From JBAZQS01 sp041645075 (lineage in GTDB: Bacteria > Patescibacteriota > Patescibacteriia > 2-01-FULL-39-33): 64,000 nt of DNA. Made by a program: the position numbers and the translations under genes. Below the pieces are notes generated by a model. The model was not told the DNA's origin, did no database searches, and saw nothing but the letters and a program-made list of their open reading frames with translations. The stretch lies in contig JBAZQS010000001.1 of NCBI GenBank assembly GCA_041645075.1, positions 1 through 64,000 of the forward strand, written 5' to 3'. Every line of letters starts with the position of its first letter. Positions within the stretch are counted from its first letter, which is position 1. Below, in pieces: positions 1-7,122 of the stretch.

Positions 1-1
1 T

Positions 2-2428
2 ATGAAAAAAGCGGCGGCCATCGTGACTAATTCCGGTGGGAGAACTTGTTTTAGCGGCGATACATTAGTTTTGACCAATAAGGGCTTTAAATCATTTGCG
101 CAACTTGGCGGTCTGCTTAAAAAAGAAAAAATTTTTATTCCTTCTTTAAATAAAAAAAATTTAAAAATAGAATGGAAAGAAATTTATGATTTTCAAGTTA
201 AAATCGGTCGGCCGCTGAAAGTCGCTTTTTCTCAAACCGGAAAACAGATTAATAATTGCTTGAAGACGACCGTTGACCATAAATTTCTCACTTGGGACAA
301 CCGCGCGCTTGTCGAAAAGACGATTGGCGAAATTTTAAAAAAACAAGAAATGGTTTTAGTCGCTAAAAATTTGAAAAATTTTCGAGCTAATAGGATTGAC
401 AGTAGGTTGGCGTATTTATGGGGAGCGATTTTTACCGATGGCAATGTTTATTTAAGCCGGACTCACGGTGAAGTCCAGTTTATTCAGAAATTTATTCCCG
501 CCAAAGAAGAACTGATTTGGACGGTACAAAATTATTTTAAGGAACTTTTCGGCAAGGAGGTAAAATTAAGCCATAAAAAAATCAGCCAGGGCTATATTAG
601 GGGCAAGAAAGTCGTCGGTCAGGCCTCGGTCTTAAGGTGTTACAGCAAAGAAATCGCTCAGAAATTTTTTGATTGGAGAAATAATTTGGACCGTTATCTT
701 GTAAATTGTTCTCCAGAGTCAAATTTGGCTTTTTTAGCCGGCGTTATTGATGGCGATGGTTCTTACTATAAAAATCGGGTGCAAATTTATTGTTCTAATG
801 ATAATTTACTAAAAGGCATAATCGTCAGTTGTTTGAAAAATGGCTTCTTACCGCAAGTCACCAACAATAGGAATATTTATAATATTCAAATCGTGGAAAA
901 ATTAGAGGAAATATTCGCCTATACTAAAAGAGTTAATGGTGAATTTAATCGAATCACTATAGGAACGGTTTTCTATTCGGCTAAACAGCTTTTAGGCGAT
1001 ATTATTAACAAAGTTAATTATCGTGGCCGGATCAGGCCATATATTGAAAAAAATTTATTGATTGATAGCAACAAGATTAGGAATTTTTTAATTCCCATGA
1101 TTTTAGGGCAAACCGCCAATCATCAGCTGACTAATATTATAAATTCAGATACAAAAATGCTTCGGGCCAAAAAGATTGGTGCTTTGGCTAGTCAAAAAGT
1201 TTACAATATTTCAGTTAAGGACAATCATAATTATTTGGTTTTTACTAATCGGCTGACTCCGCTAATAGTTAACAATTGTCACGCGGCGATAGTTTCGCGC
1301 GAACTTGGCGTGCCTTGCGTGGTGGGCACTCGGGAGGCGACTAAAAAAATAAGAAGCGGCCAGGCCATCACCGTGTCTGGCGCTGAAGGCGAGATTGGCA
1401 AGGTCTATAACGGCCTCGTGCCTTTTAAAATCAGAAAAATTAATTTAAAAAAATTGCTTAAGCCAAAAACAAAAATTATGATGAATGTGGGCAATCCTTA
1501 CGCGGCCTTGAATTTTTCTTTTATCCCTTGTAGCGGCGTGGGTTTGGCGCGTGAAGAATTTATTATTTCCAATTATATAAAAGTCCATCCTTTGGCGCTT
1601 TTGAATTTTAATAAAATTAAGGAGGAAAAAATTAAAGAGCAAATTAATGATTTAACCGCCAACCATCCTTATAAGCCGCAATTTTTTATTGATAAATTAG
1701 CCGAAGGCGTGGGCATGATCGCGGCCGCTTTTTATCCCAAGGAGGTGATTATCCGCCTTTCTGATTTTAAATCCAATGAATATGCCAACTTAATCGGCGG
1801 CCGGCAATTTGAGCCCATAGAGCCCAATCCCATGATTGGCTGGCGGGGCGCTTCCCGCTATTATAGCGCCAAATATCAAAAGGCCTTTGTTTTGGAATGC
1901 CGGGCATTGGTTAAGGCGCGGCGCGATTTTGGCTTGAATAATATTAAAATAATGATTCCGTTTTGCCGGACAGTGGAAGAAGGAAAAAGAGTGATAAAAA
2001 TAATGGCGCAAAACGGCCTTAAGCGCGGCCAAGACGGCCTGGAGATTTATGTGATGTGCGAAATACCCGCTAATGTGATTTTGGCGGAAGAATTTTGCCG
2101 GATATTTGACGGCTTTTCCATCGGCTCAAATGATTTAACCCAACTCACTCTGGGCGTTGACCGCGATTCTGAATTAGTGGCCTCAATTTATGATGAAAGG
2201 AATCAAGCGGTTAAAGATTTGATTTCTCGGGTCATTAAAATCGCCAAAAAAAATAAAAGAAAAATCGGCATTTGCGGCCAAGCGCCGTCGGATTTCCCGG
2301 ATTTTGCCCGTTTTTTGGTCCGGGAAAATATTGACAGCATCTCCTTGGTGCCCGATACGGTCGTCAAAACCACCTTAGCCATTTTGGCCGAAGAAAAGAA
2401 AAAATTTAGACGCAAAAACGCAAAATAA
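2..2428 (+). CDS. ppsA: Phosphoenolpyruvate synthase, C-terminal part, intein-interrupted (5' end outside window)
   Basis: PEP synthase makes PEP from pyruvate and ATP, releasing AMP and phosphate (gluconeogenic direction). The visible part starts in the swivelling phosphohistidine domain (KKAAAIVTNSGGRT | CHAAIVSREL, His being the phospho-carrier). It runs through the PEP-utilising TIM barrel, with GVGLAREEF, the arginine-bearing GWRGASRYY, MIPFCRTVEE, CEIPANV, SIGSNDLTQLTLGVDRD and the catalytic-cysteine region GICGQAPSD. The Met at base 2 aligns inside the family, so the true start lies upstream and the ATP-grasp domain is missing from the window. An in-frame 410-residue intein separates the Thr from the Cys preceding the catalytic His, so the enzyme needs protein splicing to be active. 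A pyruvate phosphate dikinase reading is less likely, since the C-terminal motifs match PpsA. Confidence 0.93.
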   Translation: MKKAAAIVTNSGGRTCFSGDTLVLTNKGFKSFAQLGGLLKKEKIFIPSLNKKNLKIEWKEIYDFQVKIGRPLKVAFSQTGKQINNCLKTTVDHKFLTWDNRALVEKTIGEILKKQEMVLVAKNLKNFRANRIDSRLAYLWGAIFTDGNVYLSRTHGEVQFIQKFIPAKEELIWTVQNYFKELFGKEVKLSHKKISQGYIRGKKVVGQASVLRCYSKEIAQKFFDWRNNLDRYLVNCSPESNLAFLAGVIDGDGSYYKNRVQIYCSNDNLLKGIIVSCLKNGFLPQVTNNRNIYNIQIVEKLEEIFAYTKRVNGEFNRITIGTVFYSAKQLLGDIINKVNYRGRIRPYIEKNLLIDSNKIRNFLIPMILGQTANHQLTNIINSDTKMLRAKKIGALASQKVYNISVKDNHNYLVFTNRLTPLIVNNCHAAIVSRELGVPCVVGTREATKKIRSGQAITVSGAEGEIGKVYNGLVPFKIRKINLKKLLKPKTKIMMNVGNPYAALNFSFIPCSGVGLAREEFIISNYIKVHPLALLNFNKIKEEKIKEQINDLTANHPYKPQFFIDKLAEGVGMIAAAFYPKEVIIRLSDFKSNEYANLIGGRQFEPIEPNPMIGWRGASRYYSAKYQKAFVLECRALVKARRDFGLNNIKIMIPFCRTVEEGKRVIKIMAQNGLKRGQDGLEIYVMCEIPANVILAEEFCRIFDGFSIGSNDLTQLTLGVDRDSELVASIYDERNQAVKDLISRVIKIAKKNKRKIGICGQAPSDFPDFARFLVRENIDSISLVPDTVVKTTLAILAEEKKKFRRKNAK
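47..1276 (+). other. LAGLIDADG intein inside PEP synthase
   Basis: The intein has 410 residues. Block A is CFSGDTLVLT, starting with the nucleophilic Cys1. Block B contains TTVDHKFLTW with the TxxH-type histidine. Two dodecapeptide endonuclease motifs are visible, LWGAIFTDG and LAGVIDGDG. The C-terminal blocks are YNISVKDNHNYLVFTN and LTPLIVNN, followed by the +1 Cys of the extein. The penultimate residue is Asn rather than the usual His, with Asn as the terminal cyclising residue. The reading frame is intact, and both LAGLIDADG motifs keep an acidic residue, so both splicing and homing activity look possible. Confidence 0.93.
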
Positions 2429-2475
2429 ACAAAAGCGCAAAAAATGAATAAGGGATAGACGCAAAAGATAATAAT

Positions 2476-2504
2476 TTGACATTTCCGCCGGGCGGTGATA
2501 TGAT
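2476..2504 (+). promoter_or_regulatory. Strong sigma70-type promoter
   Basis: TTGACA (2476-2481), a 17-base spacer, then TATGAT (2499-2504). The predicted transcript would start near 2511 and carry the small gene at 2651. Confidence 0.75.
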
Positions 2505-2548
2505 ACATACTTATTATCGTTCTTTATTTATTATAAGGAGGTGCATAA

Positions 2549-2596
2549 TTGCCGCTTAATAAAATTGCGAGGCCGCCGCCGCGCTATATCCAATGA
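2549..2596 (+). CDS. Possible 15-codon leader peptide
   Basis: A TTG codon lies 8 bases after a strong AAGGAGGTG Shine-Dalgarno sequence (2535-2543) and opens a 15-codon frame, MPLNKIARPPPRYIQ. It ends in an ATGA overlap with another short frame. No similarity is recognised. The strong ribosome site is the only real evidence; a non-coding leader is equally possible. Confidence 0.25.
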   Translation: MPLNKIARPPPRYIQ

Positions 2597-2650
2597 GTCA
2601 AGAGAAAATCAGATTTAAAAATCAATTTTCCCACTCAAAGGAGAAAGCGT

Positions 2651-2875
2651 ATGTGTTCAAAGAAAGGTCACGAAATCGTGGTGACTTATCCCGATGGCCG
2701 GCGAGAACGGTTCTGTTCTCGGCACAACCGAAGGGCAAAGCAATGGCTTGATATTTTTCGCCAGCAGGGCGATGGGGTGCGGGTTGATAAAAAATCGGTT
2801 TTCACGAGTAAAGCGATTAAGCGCCAGAACGCGGGCCAACGAATCAGGATTCCCGCCGTCCTGCGGACAGCATAA
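2651..2875 (+). CDS. Small basic hypothetical protein (74 aa)
   Basis: The start ATG has a GGAG ribosome site (2640-2643) at good spacing. The product is short and basic, with an N-terminal CSKKGHEI and a later RFCSRHNRRAKQW segment; Cys2, His7, Cys22 and His25 could form a small zinc site (inference). It is the only sizeable gene between a near-consensus promoter (2476-2504) and a rho-independent terminator (2912-2941), which suggests a monocistronic, well-expressed gene. I do not recognise the family. The overlapping frame at 2694 has no ribosome site and is treated as a shadow. Confidence 0.65.
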   Translation: MCSKKGHEIVVTYPDGRRERFCSRHNRRAKQWLDIFRQQGDGVRVDKKSVFTSKAIKRQNAGQRIRIPAVLRTA

Positions 2876-2911
2876 AATACTTTTGCGCCTTAGGTTTTCG
2901 TCTTAAATTTT

Positions 2912-2941
2912 GGGGCAAGCTCAATCGAGCAAGCCCCTTTT
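2912..2941 (+). terminator. Rho-independent terminator
   Basis: The stem GGGGC-aa-GCTC pairs with GAGC-aa-GCCCC around an AATC loop, followed by TTTT. It lies downstream of the 74-residue small protein gene. Confidence 0.75.
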
Positions 2942-3013
2942 AATTTACCCGGTTTGAGATTATAATGAATTTAAAAATACTGAAATTTTGAATTTAAAAT
3001 CTAAAAAGCATCT

Positions 3014-3814
3014 ATGCTAAGATTCTTTCATCAATTTCAACCCCAGCCCATATTTTTTCAATTTGGCTGGCTAACCATAAGATGGTACGGTCTGCTTATG
3101 GCTTTGAGCTTTATTATCGGTATTTTTATTCTTACGGCCTTGGGCCGGAAAAAAGGTATTAAAAGCGATGACGTTTATGATTTGGCTTTTTGGCTGGTGA
3201 TTGGTGGCATTATCGGCGCGCGGCTTTATGAAGTTTTTTTCATCAACTGGGATTATTATAAAAATAATTTATCAGCGATTTTTAAAATTTGGCAGGGCGG
3301 TTTGGCCATCCACGGCGCCATTATCGCCGGCTTGATTGTCTTGTGGTTTTGGGCGAAAAAGAAAAAATTTTCTTTTTGGCTATTGACCGACTTGCTGGCC
3401 GTACCCCTGGCTCTGGGCCAGGCCATTGGCCGCTGGGGCAATTATTTTAATCAGGAACTTTTTGGCCCGCCCACCAATTTGCCTTGGGGCATTCCCATCG
3501 GCGAGGCCAATCGGCCGGCGCTATTTATGAATGAAAAATATTTTCAGCCCGCTTTTCTTTATGAATCAATTTTGGACCTGGTTCTTTTTTTAATTATTAT
3601 CCGGGCGATAAAAAGGGGAGCGCGCCAAGGCGTGGCCACGGTTATTTATTTTTTGGGCTACGGCTTAATCAGGTTTTTTATGGAATTTGTTCGGATTGAT
3701 GAGACGCCGAATGTTTTGGGCCTGCGCCTGCCTCAATTGGCCAGTTTATTAATAATTTTGGCGGCCATTTTCATTTGGGCTTTTTTATTGAGGCCAAATA
3801 ACAAGAAATCATAA
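3014..3814 (+). CDS. lgt: Prolipoprotein diacylglyceryl transferase
   Basis: Lgt transfers diacylglycerol from phosphatidylglycerol to the lipobox cysteine of prolipoproteins in the cytoplasmic membrane. The 266-residue protein has about seven hydrophobic segments. The family signatures are visible: IRWYGLLMA, GGIIGARLYEV, the WQGGLAIHGAIIAG block with the essential His, GQAIGRWGNYFNQELFG with the essential Arg, and the late PAFLYES block. The usual His of the HPxxLYE motif is replaced by Gln (FQPAFLYE). A likely substrate in this window is the lipoprotein at 12143-12961. The gene is preceded by an AT-rich region without a clear ribosome site. Confidence 0.95.
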   Translation: MLRFFHQFQPQPIFFQFGWLTIRWYGLLMALSFIIGIFILTALGRKKGIKSDDVYDLAFWLVIGGIIGARLYEVFFINWDYYKNNLSAIFKIWQGGLAIHGAIIAGLIVLWFWAKKKKFSFWLLTDLLAVPLALGQAIGRWGNYFNQELFGPPTNLPWGIPIGEANRPALFMNEKYFQPAFLYESILDLVLFLIIIRAIKRGARQGVATVIYFLGYGLIRFFMEFVRIDETPNVLGLRLPQLASLLIILAAIFIWAFLLRPNNKKS

Positions 3815-3860
3815 AAACGCCGAGGCGGACAGGCAAAAATTTAAAAATTGTTAATAAATT

Positions 3861-3933
3861 ATGGCTAATTTTAGCCATTTTTTAGTATTTATTGGTGAAA
3901 ACTATTGACAAAAAGGGAATAAACTTATATTAT
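3861..3933 (+). promoter_or_regulatory. Terminator-like hairpin plus promoter, cassette copy 1
   Basis: TGGCTAA-ttt-TAGCCA followed by TTTTTT (hairpin with T-run), then TTGACA (3905-3910), a 17-base spacer and TATTAT (3928-3933). Bases 3861-3910 match 44 of 50 positions at 5561-5610. It would isolate the downstream genes from lgt and drive them. Confidence 0.75.
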
Positions 3934-3986
3934 AAAAGCAGTTTTTTTAATGGTTCATTACAATTTAAAGGAAAGGAAAAAGTATC

Positions 3987-4085
3987 GTGAACAGAAAAAG
4001 AAAGATGGCACTTGGTCTTTGGTCATTGGTTTTGATTATTTGTGGTTTTTTTGTTTTTCTGGAAATGGCGGAAATCCGTCGGTAA
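3987..4085 (+). CDS. Small single-helix membrane peptide (32 aa)
   Basis: A GTG start follows an AAAGGAAAGG ribosome site. The peptide has a basic N-terminus (MNRKRKMALG), one hydrophobic helix (LWSLVLIICGFFVFL) and a short polar tail (EMAEIRR). It is the first frame after promoter copy 1 and lies 71 bases before the 429-residue membrane protein. The function is unknown. The ribosome site, promoter position and clear transmembrane pattern support it as a real small gene. Confidence 0.5.
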   Translation: MNRKRKMALGLWSLVLIICGFFVFLEMAEIRR

Positions 4086-4156
4086 AAAATGACAATAGTT
4101 TGTAATAATTTAAAACATTTGAAATCACCAAAAATTTTCTGAAAGGACAGTTTATC

Positions 4157-5446
4157 ATGAATGCTCTTGTCTCTTCGTTGGCAAAAGGATCAAAAATTGC
4201 TTTTGATCAGGTGAAGTTATTTGTCAAAATAACACTGGCCTCATTGGTTGTTTTGGCGGTTCTGATTTTTGTGGGTATTATTTTCAAGATTGAATTACTG
4301 ATTATTTTGCCCACCGTTATCGTCGCTCTTATCTGTCTGCCGTTGTTTATGGTAATGCGCTTCGCTTCCAAGTACATCAAAATACTTTCTGGCTTGACGC
4401 AACTCACGGGTACCTTAGCGGTTTGGCTGTTGTTTTTTGGTTTTCTTAATGCCATTCATCCAGAATGGTTTTATCTCTCCGGTGGTAACTTTAAGAATTT
4501 ATTGGTATTTGGAACCGCCGCTCTGTTTATCGCCGCCTTTGTGGTATATTCAGGCATCCGATTTGGATTCGTGAATTTTATTATAGCGGCAGTGGTTATT
4601 GCTATGACAGCGCTTTATGGCATTAAAATAGTAAGGCCGGGAATTTATGATCAGTGGTTTTCCAAAAGGCAATATATTGATGCCACGATTGCGTGCGTCT
4701 CTGAGTCAACACCCGCTTATAAATTAAATGGCGTTCGGCTGGAGAAAATGGCTGATCTTAATTTAACAACCAACAGTTTAGTGGCAATTCTTGATGAATT
4801 GCCCAGACAGTTCGGCGGCGAGTTGTTTCTTAATTGTATGTTGCCCAATAGCGATGGCAATTATGTGAACGGCCAAGAGGTGTGGTTGCCCAAAAGAAAG
4901 CTTTTTTTAAAAGGCGATTCTTTGAAAAAAGAATTGGAAAAAGATTCAATCGCAACGGTCCTCATCCCCACTCCCATTCGTACCCCGACTATTACTCCCA
5001 TTGCTACACCAATTCCCATTCAACCGCCAGGAAATTTAGAGTGGTATTTAGATGATGATAATGCCACTCATGTTCTGAATAAAATAATAAAAATTAATGA
5101 AATAACAGGTGCAAGTTTTGGACTTCATGGTCATCGCGTTTATTTGAAAAGTATATTTTTTACTAAACCATTTATTTTGGTATTGGAGTCATATGAAAAT
5201 ACTGGTGAGAAAGATGTTCGAGTGACAAAATCCAGGACCATATTGATAGATAGGAATGGAATAGGCCATAGTTCAAAGAAGTCAATTTTTTTTCCTTCTT
5301 TGTCAAAATATAGGCCTGAATATTTACTTTTTTCTTTATGCCCCGGGGAAAAACAATATATTGTGAGGGTTTTTGATTACTACCCACCAGAAACCTTTAG
5401 CCCCGGCTTCTATCTTTGGGAGGAAACAAAGATACCTTTGCCATGA
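4157..5446 (+). CDS. Hypothetical multi-pass membrane protein with extracytoplasmic domain
   Basis: A GAAAGGACA ribosome site precedes the ATG. The first ~155 of 429 residues form about five hydrophobic helices (for example ITLASLVVLAVLIFVGIIF and LLVFGTAALFIAAFVVYSG). A soluble region follows, then a Pro/Thr-rich linker near residues 274-294 (repeats of TPI), then a beta-rich C-terminal domain of about 130 residues. I do not recognise the family. It is the main gene between promoter copy 1 and the terminator at 5500. The Pro/Thr linker resembles those in nearby unrecognised proteins (5881, 6433, 12143, 14135), suggesting a common extracytoplasmic theme (inference). Confidence 0.75.
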   Translation: MNALVSSLAKGSKIAFDQVKLFVKITLASLVVLAVLIFVGIIFKIELLIILPTVIVALICLPLFMVMRFASKYIKILSGLTQLTGTLAVWLLFFGFLNAIHPEWFYLSGGNFKNLLVFGTAALFIAAFVVYSGIRFGFVNFIIAAVVIAMTALYGIKIVRPGIYDQWFSKRQYIDATIACVSESTPAYKLNGVRLEKMADLNLTTNSLVAILDELPRQFGGELFLNCMLPNSDGNYVNGQEVWLPKRKLFLKGDSLKKELEKDSIATVLIPTPIRTPTITPIATPIPIQPPGNLEWYLDDDNATHVLNKIIKINEITGASFGLHGHRVYLKSIFFTKPFILVLESYENTGEKDVRVTKSRTILIDRNGIGHSSKKSIFFPSLSKYRPEYLLFSLCPGEKQYIVRVFDYYPPETFSPGFYLWEETKIPLP

Positions 5447-5499
5447 TTTAATAGAGAATTAGTTGCATTGTGATATTTAAAAGTCAATAAAGTTTATAA

Positions 5500-5543
5500 C
5501 CCGCAGAGAAAGCTAAAAAAGCTATTCTCCGCGGGATTTTTTT
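5500..5543 (+). terminator. Rho-independent terminator
   Basis: CCCGC-a-GAGAA-AGCT pairs with AGCT-a-TTCTC-c-GCGGG around an A-rich loop, followed by a T-rich tract. It ends the transcript of the 429-residue membrane protein. Confidence 0.8.
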
Positions 5544-5560
5544 ATAAAAATATAAATTTA

Positions 5561-5633
5561 ATGGCTAATTTAGGCCATTTTTTTATATTTATTAGCGAAA
5601 ACTATTGACATAATTATATTTATATGCTATTAT
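5561..5633 (+). promoter_or_regulatory. Terminator-like hairpin plus promoter, cassette copy 2
   Basis: Second copy of the 50-base cassette seen at 3861. It has a TGGCTAA hairpin with T-run, then TTGACA (5605-5610), a 17-base spacer and TATTAT (5628-5633). It would drive the genes 5881-8232. Confidence 0.75.
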
Positions 5634-5676
5634 AGTATATTAATGAGACGAAAATTGTTTCTTGAATTTAGCCCTT

Positions 5677-5832
5677 TTGGGGCAAGCAATAAGAGGGTTA
5701 AATCTAGGGAATATTTCCCTTCAAAATAGATCCTTAACAATTTAATAAAAATCATTGGGGTAAGCAATAAGAGGGTTAAATCTAGGGAATATTTCCCTTC
5801 AAAATAGATCCTTAACAATTTAATAAAAATCA
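5677..5832 (+). repeat. Two tandem 78-bp direct repeats in the 5' leader
   Basis: Copies at 5677-5754 and 5755-5832 differ at one base (C5683 versus T5761). Each holds an inverted repeat AGGGAA-tat-TTCCCT. They lie in the transcribed leader between promoter copy 2 and the gene at 5881, so could form a pair of RNA hairpins or operator sites. The rest of the 434-base gap (5447-5880) holds the terminator and promoter listed separately. Confidence 0.9.
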
Positions 5833-5880
5833 ATTGAAACAATTTTGGATATTTGAAGGGAAAGAAAGGAAAGAAAGAAA

Positions 5881-6426
5881 ATGGCTATCAACCTAATTGA
5901 TTGTCCGCATTGCGGCCAAAAAACCTATGGTAAGGGAAAATTTTGCAGCCAGTGTGCGGGGGCAATTCAGCCACCAACTCAACCGCCATCACAATCTGGT
6001 CCACCACCGGCAACTCAACAGGGTGGCGGTCAGCAGGTTGCGAGCCAAGGAAAAAGCAAATGGCGGCTGGACGTCAATCCCACTCATGATTATGGCGATG
6101 GCCGCTATGACTTCAGGGTTTTATTGTCCGAGAATGGCGTTGGCACAAAACACGACATCATTGTAATGGGCATAGAGCCAGATCCGGCCGACCCCTGCAC
6201 TGGAGATATTTCTCCGGATAAGAAGCACATCGTCCTAAATCAAGACGGTGGAGCCATAGTGACCATTCTGGTTACGGGCCGTCGGCGCGACCTGGACTTT
6301 ACTTGCCCATCTTGTGGCAATGAAACTAAAGGCGTCTTGCGTTTGCACGGCGCTTACCAAGCCGATCCGGCTAAAGGGTTTTGGGGAAACTTCAAGGGCA
6401 TTATAGAATTCAATAAAGGAAGGTAA
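5881..6426 (+). CDS. Zinc-ribbon protein with C-terminal beta domain (181 aa)
   Basis: The start follows a purine-rich GGAAAGAAAGGAAAG tract. Residues 8-26 form a zinc ribbon (CPHCG...CSQC). A Pro/Gln/Gly linker covers about residues 30-58. The rest is a beta-rich domain with a second CPSCG pair near residue 140. No signal peptide is visible, so it probably acts in the cytoplasm. The family is not recognised. The stop codon is followed within a few bases by the next gene, so 5881, 6433 and 7123 form one operon behind promoter copy 2 and the 78-bp repeats. Confidence 0.75.
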   Translation: MAINLIDCPHCGQKTYGKGKFCSQCAGAIQPPTQPPSQSGPPPATQQGGGQQVASQGKSKWRLDVNPTHDYGDGRYDFRVLLSENGVGTKHDIIVMGIEPDPADPCTGDISPDKKHIVLNQDGGAIVTILVTGRRRDLDFTCPSCGNETKGVLRLHGAYQADPAKGFWGNFKGIIEFNKGR

Positions 6427-6432
6427 GTGAAA

Positions 6433-7092
6433 ATGAGTACATACTGGGTTCTTGTGGGAGCAATTTTCCTGGGTTGGTTTGCCATAATGGCCATCTGGCG
6501 CCGTTATCAACTGGGCGTCATTCTCGGCCAGCCCGTTTGTAATAACAACTGGCGATGGCTGATTCTGTTCCTGTGCGCCAATTTGTGCGCTGGCTCGGCA
6601 TTTGTCGGTGGCTTTGGTGAGCCGATTCTCTCCGGTTATTGGAAAGAATTTTGGCCGTCGGCCATGGCTACGGCAAACAAGATGAAGCCAGGCGAGACAC
6701 TTAAAAGCAATTTAACAAGCTTTGTTTTGGGTGGGGACTTGGTAGAAACCGGGTCCCATACTCCCGCCGTTACACCTTCAAAACCACCGGCGCCGGCTAA
6801 GAAATATCCCAGCTGGTTCTGGTGGAAATTATCGCTTGTTTTGTGGCTGGCCACGATTATTTACTTTCCAATTGCTTTTCGCGAAGAATTTCGGGAGGTT
6901 TTGGAGAGGAAGAGGGCAGATTCAATTTCGGGAGAGTCTGAAAGCGGCCGCACGGCACCGCCTTCCATTATCCCGTCGCCTCCCGGTGGCACCGTAAAAA
7001 CGTGGGGCTTCTTTGATGATTTGAAAGCCGGACTTTCCGCGGAAGTTATCAAGGAAGTGTTCACCAGGATTTTTAAAAAATGGTTCCATTAA
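6433..7092 (+). CDS. Hypothetical membrane protein (219 aa)
   Basis: ATG 6433 is chosen over GTG 6427 because the AAAGGAAGG ribosome site (6415-6423) is well spaced only for the ATG. Two N-terminal hydrophobic segments (WVLVGAIFLGWFAIMAIW and LILFLCANLCAGSAFVGGF) are followed by a loop with a Pro/Ala-rich stretch. A third helix (WKLSLVLWLATIIYFPIAF) and a charged, Pro/Gly-rich C-terminal tail follow. I do not recognise the family. It sits between the zinc-ribbon protein and another membrane protein in one operon and probably works with them. Confidence 0.7.
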   Translation: MSTYWVLVGAIFLGWFAIMAIWRRYQLGVILGQPVCNNNWRWLILFLCANLCAGSAFVGGFGEPILSGYWKEFWPSAMATANKMKPGETLKSNLTSFVLGGDLVETGSHTPAVTPSKPPAPAKKYPSWFWWKLSLVLWLATIIYFPIAFREEFREVLERKRADSISGESESGRTAPPSIIPSPPGGTVKTWGFFDDLKAGLSAEVIKEVFTRIFKKWFH

Positions 7093-7122
7093 AAAAGATT
7101 GAAAATGAAAAGAGGTGTAATA

